This document shows, piece after piece, positions 45,936 through 57,530 of a DNA stretch of 64,000 nucleotides. Positions within the stretch are counted from its first letter, which is position 1. Each line of letters starts with the position of its first letter. The position numbers and the translations under genes are program-made. The notes below the pieces were generated by a model, which saw only the letters and a list, made by a program, of their open reading frames with translations, searched no databases and had not been told where the DNA came from. This stretch comes from Tupaia tana (Eukaryota > Chordata > Mammalia > Scandentia > Tupaiidae), in assembly GCA_026018925.1 (NCBI GenBank), contig JAKSZU010000009.1, positions 86,316,139 through 86,380,138 on the forward strand, given 5' to 3'.

Positions 45936-48900
45936 ATGGCCAACTTAAACGTCGGGACAGATCCAGTAACATCGATAATAACATTGAATGTTAATGGATT
46001 AAATTCGCCAATCAAGAGACACAGACTAGCTGAATGGATTAAAAAACAAAAACCCTCTATCTGTTGCCTATAGGAAATTCACTTCATGGATAAAGATATA
46101 CATAGACTGAAAGTGAAGGGTTGGAAAAAGATTTTCCATGCAAATGGGAACCAAAAATGAGCTGGAGTTGCAATACTACTCTCTAACAAAATAGGCTTTA
46201 AAACAAAAGCTATTCGAAGAGACAAAGAAGGGCACTATATTGTAGTAAAAGGATCAATCGATCAAGAAGATATAACGCTTATTAATATCTATGCGCCTAA
46301 CACAGGAGCACCCAAATATGTGAAGGAAAGACTGCTAGATCTAAAAAGGGGGATAGACTGCAACACACTAATTGTTGGAGACCTCAACACTGCACTATCC
46401 CCTCTGGATAGATCATCTAGACAAAAAATAGGTAAAGAGATAAAGGATCTAAATGATATCATAAATCAAATGGACTTAACAGATATCTATAGGACTTTCC
46501 ATCCCAAAACTTGAGATACACTTTTTTCTCGCCGCCACATGGAACATTCTCGAAGATTGACCACATCATAGGGCACAAAGCAAGCCTCTACAGATTCAAA
46601 GGCATAGAAACTATATCTAGCATCTTCTCTGACCATGATGGAATTAAACTTGAATTTAATTTCAAGAGAGATCCTCAAAAATACTCAAATACATGGAAAC
46701 TTAATAACCTACACCTGAATGACTCCACAACTACTGAAGAAATAAAGACTGAAATCAAAAGGTTCATGGAAACCAATGACAATGAGGACACGAGTTTCCA
46801 TAATCTTTGGGACACTGCTGAAGCAGTCATAAGAGGGAAGTTCATAGCAATTAGTGCACATAAGAGGAAGACGGAAAGAAGGCAAATGGATCACTTAACA
46901 TCATGCCTCACAGAATTGGAGAAGCAACAGCAAAAAGATCCAAAAAGCTCCAGGAGAAAGGAAATAATAAAGATCCGAGCAGAAATAAATGAAATAGAAA
47001 ATAAACAAACTATACAGAAGATAAATAAAAGTAAAAGCTGGTTCTTTAAAAAGATAAACAAAATCGATACACCACTAGTGAGACTTATTAAGAAGAAGAG
47101 AGAAAGGAACCAGGTGAATCAAATCTGCAATGAAGCAGGAAATATAACAACAGACAAAGTAGAAATATAGAACATCATTAGAGGATACTATGAACAACTA
47201 TATGCCAAGAAACAAGACAATCTGCATGAGTTGGACAAATTCCTGGACATGTATAATCTACCAAGATTGAGCCAGGAGGATATAGAAAGTCTAAATAGGC
47301 CCATAACAAGCCAGGAGATTGAATCAGTAATAAATAACCTTCCAACAAATAAAAGCCCTGGCCCTGATGGATTCACCTCTGAATTCTACAAAACTTGCAA
47401 AGAAGAGTTAACCCCCATTCTGCTCAAGTTGTTTCTAAATATCCAAAAGGGTGAATCTCTCCCTAATTCATTCTATGAAGCCTCTATCACCCTTATCCTT
47501 AAAACTGATAAGGACAGGATAAGGAAGGAAAACTATAGACCAATATCCCTGATGAATATAGACACGAAGATTCTCAACAAGATATTAGCAAATCGTATAC
47601 AACAGCTTATAAAAAAGATTATACATCATGATCAGGTAGGCTTTATGCCAGGAATGCAAGGTTGGTTCAACATATGCAAAACCATAAATGCAATACACCA
47701 CATTAATAGGAAGAAAGACAAAAACCATATGGTCATATCGATTGAGGCATAAAAAGCATTTGATAAGATACAACATCCCTTCATGATCGAGACTCTCAGC
47801 AAAATCGGCATAGAAGGGTAATTTCTCAACACCATAAAAGCTATCTATGAAAAACCCATAGCGAACATCATCCTCAATGGAGAAAAGTTGAAAGCTTTTC
47901 CACTAAAAACGGGTACAAGACAAGGATGTCCACTTTCTCCACTCCTCTTCAATATAGTACTGGAAATCCTGGCCATTGCAATCAGAAAAGAGGAAAAAAT
48001 AAAAGGAATTCAAATAGGAGAAGAAGAGGTGAAACTCTCTCTATTTGCAGATGACATGATTGTATACATGGAAGACCCAATGGTTTCTATAAAAAAATTT
48101 CTGGAAGTAATATATGAATACAGTAAAGCTTCAGGATACAAAATTAATATCCAGAAATCTATAGCATTTCTGTATATGAACAACAGGCAGACTGAGACAG
48201 AACTGAATGAAGTTGTTCCATTTACCATAGACACAAAAAGTTTAAGATACTTAGGGATAAATCTAACCAAAGAAGTTAAAGACCTTCAAAAGGAAAACTA
48301 TGAGAAGAAAAAAAAGAAATTGAAAATGACACAAAAAAGTGGAAGGACATCCCATGTTCCTGGATTGGAAGAATTAATATAATCAAAATGGCAATTCTAC
48401 CCAAATTAATCTACCGATTTAATGCAATGCCAATCAAAGTACCAGACACATTCTTCACAGATCTAGGAAAGACAATCATAAAGTTTGTCTGGAATCATAA
48501 GAGACCCCGTATTGCCAAAGTAGTTCTGAACAAGAAGAATGGAGTGGGCGGCATCTCACTCCTTGACCCAAAAATTTACTACAAAGCTGTGGTAATCAAA
48601 ACAGCATGGTACTGGCACAGAAACAGACAGGTGGACCAATGGAACAGAATAGAGTCCCCAGAAATGAATGCTCAAACTTATAGCCAACTGATTTTTGACA
48701 AGGGGTACCAGTCAATTCAGTGGGAAAAAGAAAACCTCTTCAGCAAATGGTGCTGGCAAAACTGGATTTCCACTTGCAGAAAGATGAATTGAACCCCTAC
48801 CTTTCACCTCTGACAAAAATAAAGTCAAGGTGGATCAAGATCTAAATCTAAGACCTCAAACTATAATACTGCTTCTGGAAAACACCAGGGAAACTTTGGG

Positions 48901-49789
48901 AGACATTGGGGTAGGGAAAGACTTCTTAAATAAGACTCCCTTAGCAGAGTCAATGATCCCCAAAATAGACAAGTGGGATTACATCAGACTAAGAAGTTCC
49001 TGCATGGCAAAAGACACAGTGATTAGTGTGAATAGACAGCCCTCAGAATGGGAAAATATTTTTGTAAACTATGCGTCAGATAAGGGACTGATCACCAAAA
49101 TTCACAAGGAACTCAAGCAGCTGTTCTGGAAAAAGACAATCAATCCTATCAAAGGATGGGAGAATGAGTTGAAAAAACCACTCTCTAAAGATGACATACG
49201 AATAGCTAAACGGCATTATGAAAAAATGCTCAACATCCCTCATTGTAAGAGAAATGCAGATCAAAACAACAATGAGATATCACCTAACCCCAGTCAGAAT
49301 ATCTAAGTTTAAAAAAAAACAAACAAAAATGATAAGTGCTGGCGAGGGTGTGGTTAAAAGAGAACTCTCTTACACTGCTGGTGGGAATGTAAATTGGTCC
49401 AACCACTGTGGAGAACAATTTGGAGATTCCTCCAAAATCTACAAATAGAACTACCATATGATCCAGCAATCCCACTTCTTGGTATCTACCCAAAGGACAG
49501 AAGAATACTTTATCGGAAAAGTGCTTGCACATCGATGTTTATTGCGGCACTTTTCATGATTGCTAAGTCATGGAAGCAACCCAAATGCCCACGAACTGAT
49601 GAATGGTTAGAAAAACTGTTTCACATGTATTCAATGGAATACTATTCATCCATAAAAAACAACAAAACCCTGGCTTTTGACAGGAAGTGGATGAATGTGG
49701 AAGACTTACTGCTGAGTGAAGCAAGCCATGCTCTGAAGGAGAGGCATTGTATGTCCCCACTTAATATATACCGAATGTCTGCACTCTAG
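45936..49789 (+). pseudogene. L1-L ORF2 (endonuclease/reverse transcriptase, broken)
   Basis: ORF2 supplies the nicking endonuclease and reverse transcriptase for target-primed insertion. It spans about 1,285 codons, the normal L1 length. The endonuclease begins TLNVNGLNSPIKRHRL and keeps GDLNTALSPLDR and FSDHDGIKL (the catalytic Asp-Asn and His regions). A TAG follows SICCL where the QE of the active site is expected. The reverse transcriptase has [15 protein letters not shown] and FADDMIV (48044). The end has [17 protein letters not shown] and DRKWMNVEDLLLSEASHALK. Roughly ten stops or frameshifts interrupt it, for example TAG after DKVEI (47168) and TAA after SIEA (47750). Confidence 0.92.
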
Positions 49790-50090
49790 GACTGAAACTA
49801 ATTGTCTAAAGGATATAGAAATGCAGTATATAGATGTAAATACCAGATATAGTGTGTGTGAAAGAGGAGGGTCTGAGGAAGGACATTTGGGGGAGTGACA
49901 GGGAGGAAAAGCATTAATGGCACAAAGAGATTTCGTATTATCTGTTGAAGATATTTCGTAGTTTCATCAACAGTACTAGGGAGAAATGTTCACCTGTTGA
50001 AATATCCATTTTGTAAGACAAATAATAATGTGATTGAGTGTATGGAAGAAAATGAAATGAAAAAATAAAAAATAAATAAATAAATAAAAA

Positions 50091-50200
50091 GAAAAAGCAA
50101 TGTAATACACTGTAAAGTTATATGCAATTCAATGTAATATAAACAAGATTATGATGATAATAAAAAATAAATAATAAAATAAAATATAAAAAAAGTAAAA
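50091..50200 (+). mobile_element. L1 3' UTR end, right part of a split tail
   Basis: It continues 43585-43702 with 'gtaatacactgtaaagttat' and 'caatgtaatataaacaaga', ending in an A-rich tail. Confidence 0.85.
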
Positions 50201-50250
50201 AGACCAATATAAAGACAAATGTTGCAAGTTTTTAAAAACTTGAAGAAAGC

Positions 50251-50514
50251 TGGGACCAGCAGTTGGCATAATGGCTATGTCGCTGGACTCTCATGTAGTT
50301 GACTGCAGTTCAAGTTCCTAACCGGTGGCTTGAACTCATGCCGAGTGCATGTGTGTTCATGCCCAAGATCCTGAGAGGAGAATGGAGGAGAAGGGATTGT
50401 GGTGTGGCCATCCCCCAGGGGGGCAATTTCTCGTTTTCTGTCTCTCTGTCTCTTTCTGTCTTTCTGGCGAGCACACACACCTTATAGCAAAAACCTCTTT
50501 ATTAAAAAAAAAAT
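50251..50514 (+). mobile_element. Main-family SINE in L1-M
   Basis: It is complete. The flanks 'tgaagaaagc' (50241) and 'tggagaaagc' (50515) form the duplication. The left copy is also the right edge of the block that split L1-K from L1-M. Confidence 0.92.
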
Positions 50515-51952
50515 TGGAGAAAGCAATCCCATTTATGATATCCACAAAACAATGTATGATACCTAGAAATAAACTGAACCAAAAAAGTTAAAGACCTCTG
50601 AAAGGAAAAATATTAAAAACTAAAAAGAAATTAAAAATTACACAACAAAGTGGAAAGACAGTCCATGTTCCTGGATTGGAAAAAAATAATACAATTAAAA
50701 TGTTAATTCTGCACAAATTAATTTATAATTTAATGCAACCCAAATCAAATTACCAGAGATATTCTTCACATAACTAGAAATATCAATTGAAAATTTGTCT
50801 GGGATTATAAAAGACCCCATATCACCAAAGCAATACTGCACAAATGAGTGGAATAGGAGGCATCTCAATCCCTGACACCAAAATATATTACAAAGATGTG
50901 ATAGCAGACATCAAAATAGCATGCTCCTGGGACAAAAACAGGCTTGTATTCAATGGTTGGAATTGGGAATCCAAAAATAAACACCACAATATACTGCCAA
51001 CTGACCTTTGACAAAGGGCAGTGGAGAAAAGAAAATTTCTTTGCTAAATGATGCTGGAAAAACTGGATCTTCACTTGCAGAACAATGCAACTGGACCCCA
51101 ATCTCTCACCATTAACAGAAATCAACTCAAAATGGATCAAAGATCTAAATATAAAACCTCAGGCTATCAAGCTACTGAAGAAAACAGGGGAAACTCTTGT
51201 AGACACAGGAGTAGGCAGACTTTAGATAAGACCTCCAAAGCACAGGCAATAATTCTCAAAATAGTTAAATGAGATTACATCAGGTTAAAAGCTTCTGCAC
51301 AGCAAAAGAAACAATAGAGTGAAGCAACAACACTCAAAATGAGAGAATATATTTGAAACCTGCCCAAGATAAGGGACTGATAAGCAAAACTTACAGAGAA
51401 CTCAAGAAGCTTACCCACAAGAAAATAATCAATACAGTCAAAATATCAACAAATGAGCTAAACAGACAATTCTTCAAGGAAGACATATGGACAGAAAAAA
51501 AAAAGAAGAAAAGGAAAGAAAACAAAACAAAACAAAACAAAGCAAGAACAAAAACAACACAAAGCAAAATTCTCAACCTCCTTTATCATAAGGAAGATGC
51601 AAATCAAAACCACAGTGAGATACCACCTAACCCCAATCAGAATAGCTAAGATTAATAAAAGAATGGTAATTGCTGGTGAGGCTGCAATGTAAAGGGAACA
51701 CTCTTGCACTACTGGTGGGAATGTATTGGTACAACCACTATGGAAAACAATGTGGAGGTTTAAACACCTACAAATAGAACTACCGTAGGACACTGCAATC
51801 CCACTCCTGGGTATCTACCCAAAGAATAGAAATAAACTCAGTCAAAAAAACAGTTGCGCATCCCTGTTTATTGCAGTATTATTCACAATTGCTAAGACAT
51901 GGAATCAATCCAAATCTCTACAAACAGATGCATGGATTGAAAAAGTGTGTCA

Positions 51953-52045
51953 CTGGACCAGTATGTGGTGTGGTGGTTGAGACACTGGACTCCCACAAGG
52001 CCATCCATAGTTCAAGCACTGAACCTAGCAAAATTTAAATTAAAA
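51953..52045 (+). mobile_element. tRNA-head-only SINE copy
   Basis: Only the tRNA-like head is present ('ctggaccagtatgtggtgtgg', B-box-like 'gttcaagcactg'), followed by an A-rich tail. The flanking 'aaaaagtgtgtca/aaaaagtatgtca' is the duplication. The head resembles the short second family. Confidence 0.75.
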
Positions 52046-52196
52046 AAAGAAAAAGTATGTCAAATTTACACTGTGGAATATTACTCAGCCTTAAAATAAA
52101 GAAACCTTGGTATTTGATAGAAAGTAGATTAATATAGAAGATTTAATGCTAAATGAAGCAAGCCAGTCTATTAAAGAGAGGCATGTTATGTCCCCA

Positions 52197-52232
52197 TTTT
52201 TTTTCTGGAGAGATTTTTGCTATAGGGTGCGT
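52197..52232 (-). mobile_element. SINE 3'-end stub
   Basis: Thirty-six bases, 'tttttctggagagatttttg' followed by 'ctatagggtgcgtac', match only the antisense end of the main SINE, inside L1-M. It is an extreme 5' truncation. Confidence 0.7.
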
Positions 52233-52555
52233 ACATCTCCACTCTATGTCAAAAACGGAAAGATTGGGAAAAAATAAAAGCACAGAGAGCAACTGTGGAT
52301 ACTAGAGACAATGTGGGAGGAGGGTGGGCAATGAGGGAATGGGAAAGAGGGAATCAAGGGGGAAAAGAGAAGCTATTTAATGGACAAAAAAATGGAAAAT
52401 TATTTAATGAGGGCAATGTGAGTGGTAATATGTTTGAGTGGACTAATATGCAGTGTATAGTGTATTTCTGGTGGAAAAATAATTTTTATGCTGTAAATAT
52501 TAATGATTAATGTAATGATAAATGATCAATTATTAATGCAAGAAAATAAAAAAAT

Positions 52556-52879
52556 GTTTTTTAGATTTTTCAGATGAAAACCTTGTCTTGTCACAATCTA
52601 TAGTACCTGGTCAAAAACTACATACTGACAATAAGCAAAGCCCTAATTAGGTGAAGAAATTTAGGGCAAATAATTGAGAGATGCACACATAGTGAAATCA
52701 GGAACTCACGGAAAATTGACTTTTTGAAGGTAAGGTTAACTAGAATTCAAATGAAGGACAGAGTATTGCTTTCCTTCTTCCATGTGTAGCAAGCTTCATA
52801 AACTTAATTCGTAGGACAACAAAGATAAATATATTAATAAATCATGTACTATACAATTTACTCATTCAAAGTGTGAAAT
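52556..52879. other. No feature recognised
   Basis: AT-rich sequence between L1-M and an older minus-strand L1; it may be a more diverged part of the latter. Confidence 0.4.
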
Positions 52880-53332
52880 TAAATAATTTTGAGAATATTC
52901 ATGGAGTTCTAAAAGCATCATAACAAATATAGAATATTTTTATCACCCCAGTAAAAGCCACTTATTTTTAATCACTCTGCATTTTCCCCCAATCCACTCA
53001 ACTATAGGACACCCTTAATCTATACTCCATTTCTTTGAATTAGTTTATTCTAGACATTTAATGTAAATAAAGCCATGCTTAGGGGTATATAGAACCACAG
53101 TATGTGGTCTTTTGTTACTGGCTTCTTTGACATAGCATAATTTTTCCAAGGCTCAACCATGTTGTAAAATGTATCAGCTCATTCCTTTTCATTTATTTTA
53201 CTCTTTCCCAAAATTTCTGAATAAAATTTTATTGCATGGACAGAGCACATTTACCCACCCAGCATTTAATTGATATGTGTGGTATTTCAAGTTTTTGGCT
53301 ATTATTAATAATGCAGTTTAAATATTTGTGTG

Positions 53333-53596
53333 TGATATCAGCAGATGGTGTAATGACTATATCAATGGACTCCCATGTAGTCAATCATGGTTTGATTTCC
53401 AGATCCAGCAGCTTACAACTCACACTGGGCATGTGTGCATGCATGCCCAGAATCCCAAGAGGAGAATGGAGAAGAAGAGATTGTGGTGTAGCCAACCCCC
53501 CGGGGGACAGATTTCTCACTTTCTGTCTCTCTGTCTTGCTCTGTCTCTCTAGCAAGCACATGGGCCCTATAGCAAAAATATTTCTTAAAAAATAAA
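53333..53596 (+). mobile_element. Main-family SINE, older copy
   Basis: It is diverged ('cagcagatggtgtaatgac'). The left flank 'aaatatttgtgtg' is at 53320. The matching right copy is at 53908, after a second SINE, so the second SINE landed in its tail. Confidence 0.88.
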
Positions 53597-53844
53597 GGGA
53601 CCAGCAGTTAGCATAATGGCTATGTTGCTGGACTCCCACGTAGTCGACCGCGGTTTGTGTCCTGGACCCAGTGGCTTAAAACTCATGCCGGGCGCGTGTG
53701 CGTGCGTGCCCAAGATCCTGAGAGGAGAATGGAGGAGAAGGGATTGTGGCGTGGCCATCCCCTCTGGGGGGTGATTTCTCACTTTCTGCCTCTCTGTCTC
53801 TGTCTGTCTGGCGAGCACACGCACCCTATAGCAAAAACCTCTCC

Positions 53845-53876
<32 letters not shown>

Positions 53877-53907
53877 AAATAAAAATAAAAAATAAAAATA
53901 AAAAAAT
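53597..53907 (+). mobile_element. Main-family SINE inserted in the tail of another
   Basis: A well-preserved copy with many CpGs and a long (aaat)n/(aaac)n tail. It begins 'gggaccagcagttagcataatg' immediately after the A-rich end of the older SINE. Confidence 0.92.
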
Positions 53908-53944
53908 AAATATTTGTGTGCAGGTTTTGTGTAAATGTCTGAGA

Positions 53945-54068
53945 GGTTTTCAAAAATTCATGGAAAATATATATTAATACAAGAAGCTATGCATGGATTT
54001 AAAAATTATTTTGCATCAAAATAAACTTCTACTTTAATCCCATATTTTCCACAAACTTTTTGTAGTAA
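53945..54068. mobile_element. Short non-autonomous DNA transposon (mariner-like)
   Basis: About 125 bp with imperfect terminal inverted repeats: 'ttcaaaaattcatggaaaat' at the left and 'attttccacaaactttttg' at the right. The interior has 'gctatgcatggatttaaaa' and 'caaaataaactt'. It interrupts the ancient L1, whose sequence resumes with 'ttaattctcttggg'. Family assignment to the mariner group is from memory of similar mammalian repeats. Confidence 0.6.
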
Positions 54069-54455
54069 ACTCACATCCTTTTAATTCTCTTGGGACCAAA
54101 ACTAGGATTGAAATTGCTGGAACAAATGGTGCCTGTATGTTTAATGTTTTGAGAAACTGCCAAACTGTTTTAGACAACAGTTACACTATTTTATAGTCCT
54201 ATCAGCAATAACTGTTCTGGTTCTTTAATTTCCATGCCAACACTTGCTGTTATCTGTATTTTTATTATTGTCATTGTAGTAGATGTAAAGTGGAATTGAT
54301 TGTAGTTTTGATTTGTAATTTCTGATGGCTCCTCAGATTCAGTAGTTTTTCATGTACTTATCTACAATTTCCTTATTTTTTTGGAGAAAAATCTGTTCAT
54401 ATTCTTTGTCCATCTATTAACCGAGTAGCTATCATTTGAGTATTGAGTTGTCAGA

Positions 54456-56114
54456 GGAGGAAAGCTACTTAAAGTCACCTTCTCAGATACTGATCAAGCC
54501 TAAATAAAAACAAGAAGCCCAGGCAACCCATTTTCCAGGACCCCTCCTTTTTTCTTGGGAGCTCTGTTTTTCCTTCCTTCTCCTTGGTTTGCTATACTTC
54601 CTTTCTATGCCCACGTCTCTAACTCTACCTGTGTGTGGTAAAAAAAATCCATGTCTCACTCAGAGTTCTGGGCCTGACCCCTGATGCACTCCTGTATTCT
54701 TGTGCCATATTTTGGCAAGTTGGCTGAGAAATATTTAGACTCCCATTCTTCATGTCAGAAAGGTAAGTAAAGTGGATATTCTAATTTTTTTTCCAGAACA
54801 CTCTCATTTCTAGGAAAAAAATTCTCTCCAAAAAACTGGGCATCTGTCTGCCAGCTAAAAACCAATAGTGTAGCTGTTGGTCTTGAAGACATGGAGGACA
54901 AGTTTGCCAAGAAATTGTCAAAGGATCCCCCACTGCTGGCAATGGGAATATCAGTGGACTCATCTCTTGATTTCCTTTCAGGAATCTTATTCGCCATGTG
55001 GGAAAGTGAATGTTCTTAGGGCAATTGATAGTGCATGCTACGGATATTCTCTGGTGCATCCTGAAGGCCCTGGGAATCTGAAACAAATCACCATTTGCCT
55101 GTCTGGTCATCTGAGAGCAGATTACTCTCCTTCCTTTAGATTTTTCTCTTATCTACTGGCAGGGGAGAGTTCTTCCTCAGGATGCTCTAGTCTCTACCGC
55201 AGATGATCCTCAGTGATACATACCTGGGACCTTGCCATGATGCATTGAAGAGAGTCAAAATACTCTGTCTATCTGTGGGCCTGCAGGGTCCTGGGACTAG
55301 GGACTCCAAATTTCATGTGAGAGAAACTAGATGCCTTGGAACAATTGAAAGCATTTGCCCAGGGCAACCCTCTGGGTGCTGGAAGGCTCTGAAACTTAAA
55401 GTTCTCTCCGATTGCCCAAATTGAAGGTCATAAAGAGCTCCCCTGCTTTCTTGCCCTCAATCCCACATAGTATTCTTCTCCATACTGGTCTAATCAAAAT
55501 AAGCAGGAGCTCCTCTCTCTCTATGAGCTCTAAAATCTCTGCTGAACAACCCTTCCTTATCCCCCTCATAATGATAGAGAAAAATATGCTTTGGGTGAAA
55601 TAATCAGGACTCCCTCACCTTCAGCATGCATATAGTATAAATTGGATTGGAATTATCAAGAGAATCACATAATATTGGCCTTGCTAGGCTGATTTTTCTC
55701 TTCATTTTTTTCTGGTAGAAATAGAAAGTTGCTTATTGGCCGGTGGGGAATACCTGCTTAACTGCTATTTTCCTTGGTTCCCACACTGCAGTGTTCTATA
55801 TCACCTTTTAATTCTCACTAGATTGGGGCCCATTCCAAGTATGTTATAAGCTAACAAGTCTCTCTTGATTTGTGCCTCAAATCATAGTATAAATAGGATG
55901 TACAGAAATTAGGGAACAAGTAATTATAGGGTTAATAGCTAAAGCTGCCACCAGAAATATAAGACATCTGATTATGAGTTTGATGACAAAATATGGTCAC
56001 CATCAACAGCTCTTGGACCAAATGTGAAACTTAACCTGGATTCCTGGAGACCTTCCCTTTACACTCTTTGGCTCTGACTTCTCTTAGGAAAATGACAGCC
56101 CTTTTTTGCTGAAG
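54456..56114. other. Unexplained sequence, no clear gene
   Basis: About 1.66 kb with higher GC than its surroundings and no L1 or SINE match. Open frames of about 110 codons occur on both strands but look like chance. A weak duplication about 320 bp apart is visible around 54990-55090 and 55300-55400 ('catgtgggaaagtgaatg' / 'catgtgagagaaactagatg'). It may be an old element I do not recognise, or unique locus sequence. Confidence 0.4.
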
Positions 56115-56468
56115 TGTTGCAGAAAAAACACCACTGAGAAAATGAGCACCATTCAGAGTAGAAGAACTCAGGTTTATTATGCTAGTTGGCCAAGAGGAAC
56201 TCATACTCCAAAATACGAGCTTCGACTTAGAGAAGTTACAAGAGTTGTATAGTCAGGGTTCACAGGTGTTGCAGGCAAAGGAAATTAGAAAAGCTGCAAA
56301 ACAATTTTGTTACCTTCTCCAGTTTCTATAGAGACCAGCAATCTGTTGAAGCAGGCAAGTTACAAAAGTGGAACAGGTGTCAGTACTTCCTGTTTGCAGG
56401 TAGCTTTTTAGAAGTACAGTTAGAGAGCAAACAGGACCCATATCAGAAGATTTACAATTTCATTTACA
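56115..56468 (-). mobile_element. Solo LTR, ERV1 (class I)-like
   Basis: Read on the minus strand the 354-bp unit starts TGTAAATGAAATTG and ends TTTTCTGCAACA (TG...CA). It is flanked by the 4-bp duplication 'gaag' (56111-56114, 56469-56472), the usual length for class I. AATAAA ('gcataataaacctg') lies about 70 bp before the end. It has no partner LTR or internal region. Confidence 0.65.
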
Positions 56469-56472
56469 GAAG

Positions 56473-56815
56473 TTTTTTTTTTTCTTTTAATAAAAAATCT
56501 TATTTATTTACATTCATTCATTCACTGTACATCCTTACAGTATCCAAAATGAGATTTTCCATCCAGAATACACTGCATATTGGCTCAATCAAGCATATCA
56601 ACATACATGTTATCATCAATAAATAATTTTCAATTTCTTGTTTCCTGTATATTTTGCTTTTTCCCCCATTCTTGATCCCCTATCTCTCACCTTCTGCCAT
56701 CTCCCACCCTCCTCTTACATTGTCTCTGGTATCCATGGTTGCTTTCTATGTCTTTCCCTCCCCACATTTTATTGATTCACTAAAGATCTTAATTAATCTA
56801 AATAGTTTTTTAAAT
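56473..56815 (-). mobile_element. HAL1-b-type 3' end, 5' truncated
   Basis: In antisense it matches the second 3' end of the element at 14644-15075: 'acattcattcattcactgta', 'aaaatgagattttccatcc', 'ccccattcttgatcccctat', 'ccatctcccaccctcctctt', 'tctctggtatccatggttg'. Outer flanks 'acagaagttttt' occur at 56466 and 57131, suggesting one insertion of this plus the next piece. Confidence 0.75.
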
Positions 56816-57130
56816 ATTTTTTATTTCATTTTCTTTTATACATTCAATCACGTTATTTAGCTTACAAAGTGAATATTTCAACATGTGAACATTTCTCCCT
56901 ATTCCAGTCGATAAAACTATAAAACTATCTTCAACAGATAATACCACATTTCTTTGTCCCATTAATGCTTTGCCTCTTTATTTTTCTTCTAAATGTCCTT
57001 CCTTAGACTCCACTCTTTCACACACACTGTATCTGGTATTCACATTCATTTACTGATATTGTATGTCCCCACTTAATATCAAGTGTCTGCACTCTATGAC
57101 TGAAACTGATTGACTAAAGGATATAGAAAT
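56816..57130 (-). mobile_element. Short L1 3' end with 5' inversion
   Basis: 56816-57055 is an antisense L1 3' UTR ('atacattcaatcacgttattt', 'ttcaacagataatac'). 57056-57130 is the preceding L1 segment in sense ('tgtatgtccccacttaatat', 'tgactaaaggatatagaaat'). The 5' part is flipped against the 3' part, as in twin priming. Confidence 0.75.
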
Positions 57131-57394
57131 ACAGAAGTTTTTAACTGAGTAGGGACATCCACAGGTTATACCTCAGTCCATTTGAAATGGAGAATAAATT
57201 TAAAAATCATCTCCATTTAAAATAACTTAAGAATTTTTTTTCCCATTCTTCTTTCTCCTAGATATCTAAAATCAATGGGTTAAATCTCATCCTCAAGTCT
57301 TAGCCACTAATCTCATCTAAATTAATCAGGCCATCTACTCTCTGGATGAAATGAGGGAGCTCTCTGGCATTTCTGCAACTACTTTGTTTTTGTT
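57131..57394. other. No feature recognised
   Basis: AT-rich and apparently single-copy sequence between two retroelement insertions. Confidence 0.45.
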
Positions 57395-57530
57395 TCATTT
57401 TCAGAGGTTTTTGCCTTAGGGCATGTGTGCTCACTGGAGAGACAGAGAGACACAGTGAGAGGGAAAGTGAGAAATCAACCCTCAGAACGGGATGGCTACA
57501 TCGCAATCTCTTCTCCTTCATTCTCCTGGA
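57395..57530 (-). mobile_element. Main-family SINE, 5' truncated
   Basis: It is on the minus strand and has only the tail half, up to 'cttctccttcattctcctgg'. CpGs are mostly lost. Confidence 0.82.

Larger units (their letters stand above)
43703..50090 (+). mobile_element. L1-L, youngest-looking full-length L1
   Basis: It is bounded by an identical 13-bp target duplication 'gaaaaagcaatgt' at 43690 and 50091. It is about 5.76 kb after removing a solo LTR and its duplication. The order is a 5' UTR with a 199-bp repeated unit, ORF1 (44971-45891), ORF2 (45936-49789), and a short 3' UTR with 'gattgagtgtatgg' and an (aaat)n tail. It contains no SINE, unlike nearly every other L1 here, which fits a later insertion. 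Both ORFs are broken, so it is not active. Confidence 0.95.
50525..52555 (+). mobile_element. L1-M, ORF2 end and 3' UTR (continuation of L1-K)
   Basis: It starts at 'aatcccatttatgatatcc', the exact continuation of the ORF2 position where L1-K stopped. It runs through the ORF2 C-terminal region ('ggaatgtattggtacaacc', 'atttgatagaaagtag') to a 3' UTR ending near 52555. It is heavily decayed. The purine-rich 'gtgggaggagggtgggcaatg' block of this lineage's 3' UTR is at 52310. Confidence 0.82.
52880..54455 (-). mobile_element. Ancient L1 (L1M type), ORF2 end and 3' UTR
   Basis: In antisense it follows the old eutherian L1 end: 'gtttattctagacattt', 'atgtggtcttttgttactgg', 'tttggctattattaataatgc', 'attgaaattgctgg', 'gagaaactgccaaactgttt', 'ccaacacttgctgtt', 'gttttgatttgtaatttctg'. 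Divergence is high. It is interrupted by two SINEs and a short DNA transposon. Confidence 0.8.

Noticed and set aside
46511-47170. 219-codon frame as a host gene
   Set aside because: It is a stretch of L1 ORF2 (endonuclease to reverse transcriptase) in a broken full-length L1.
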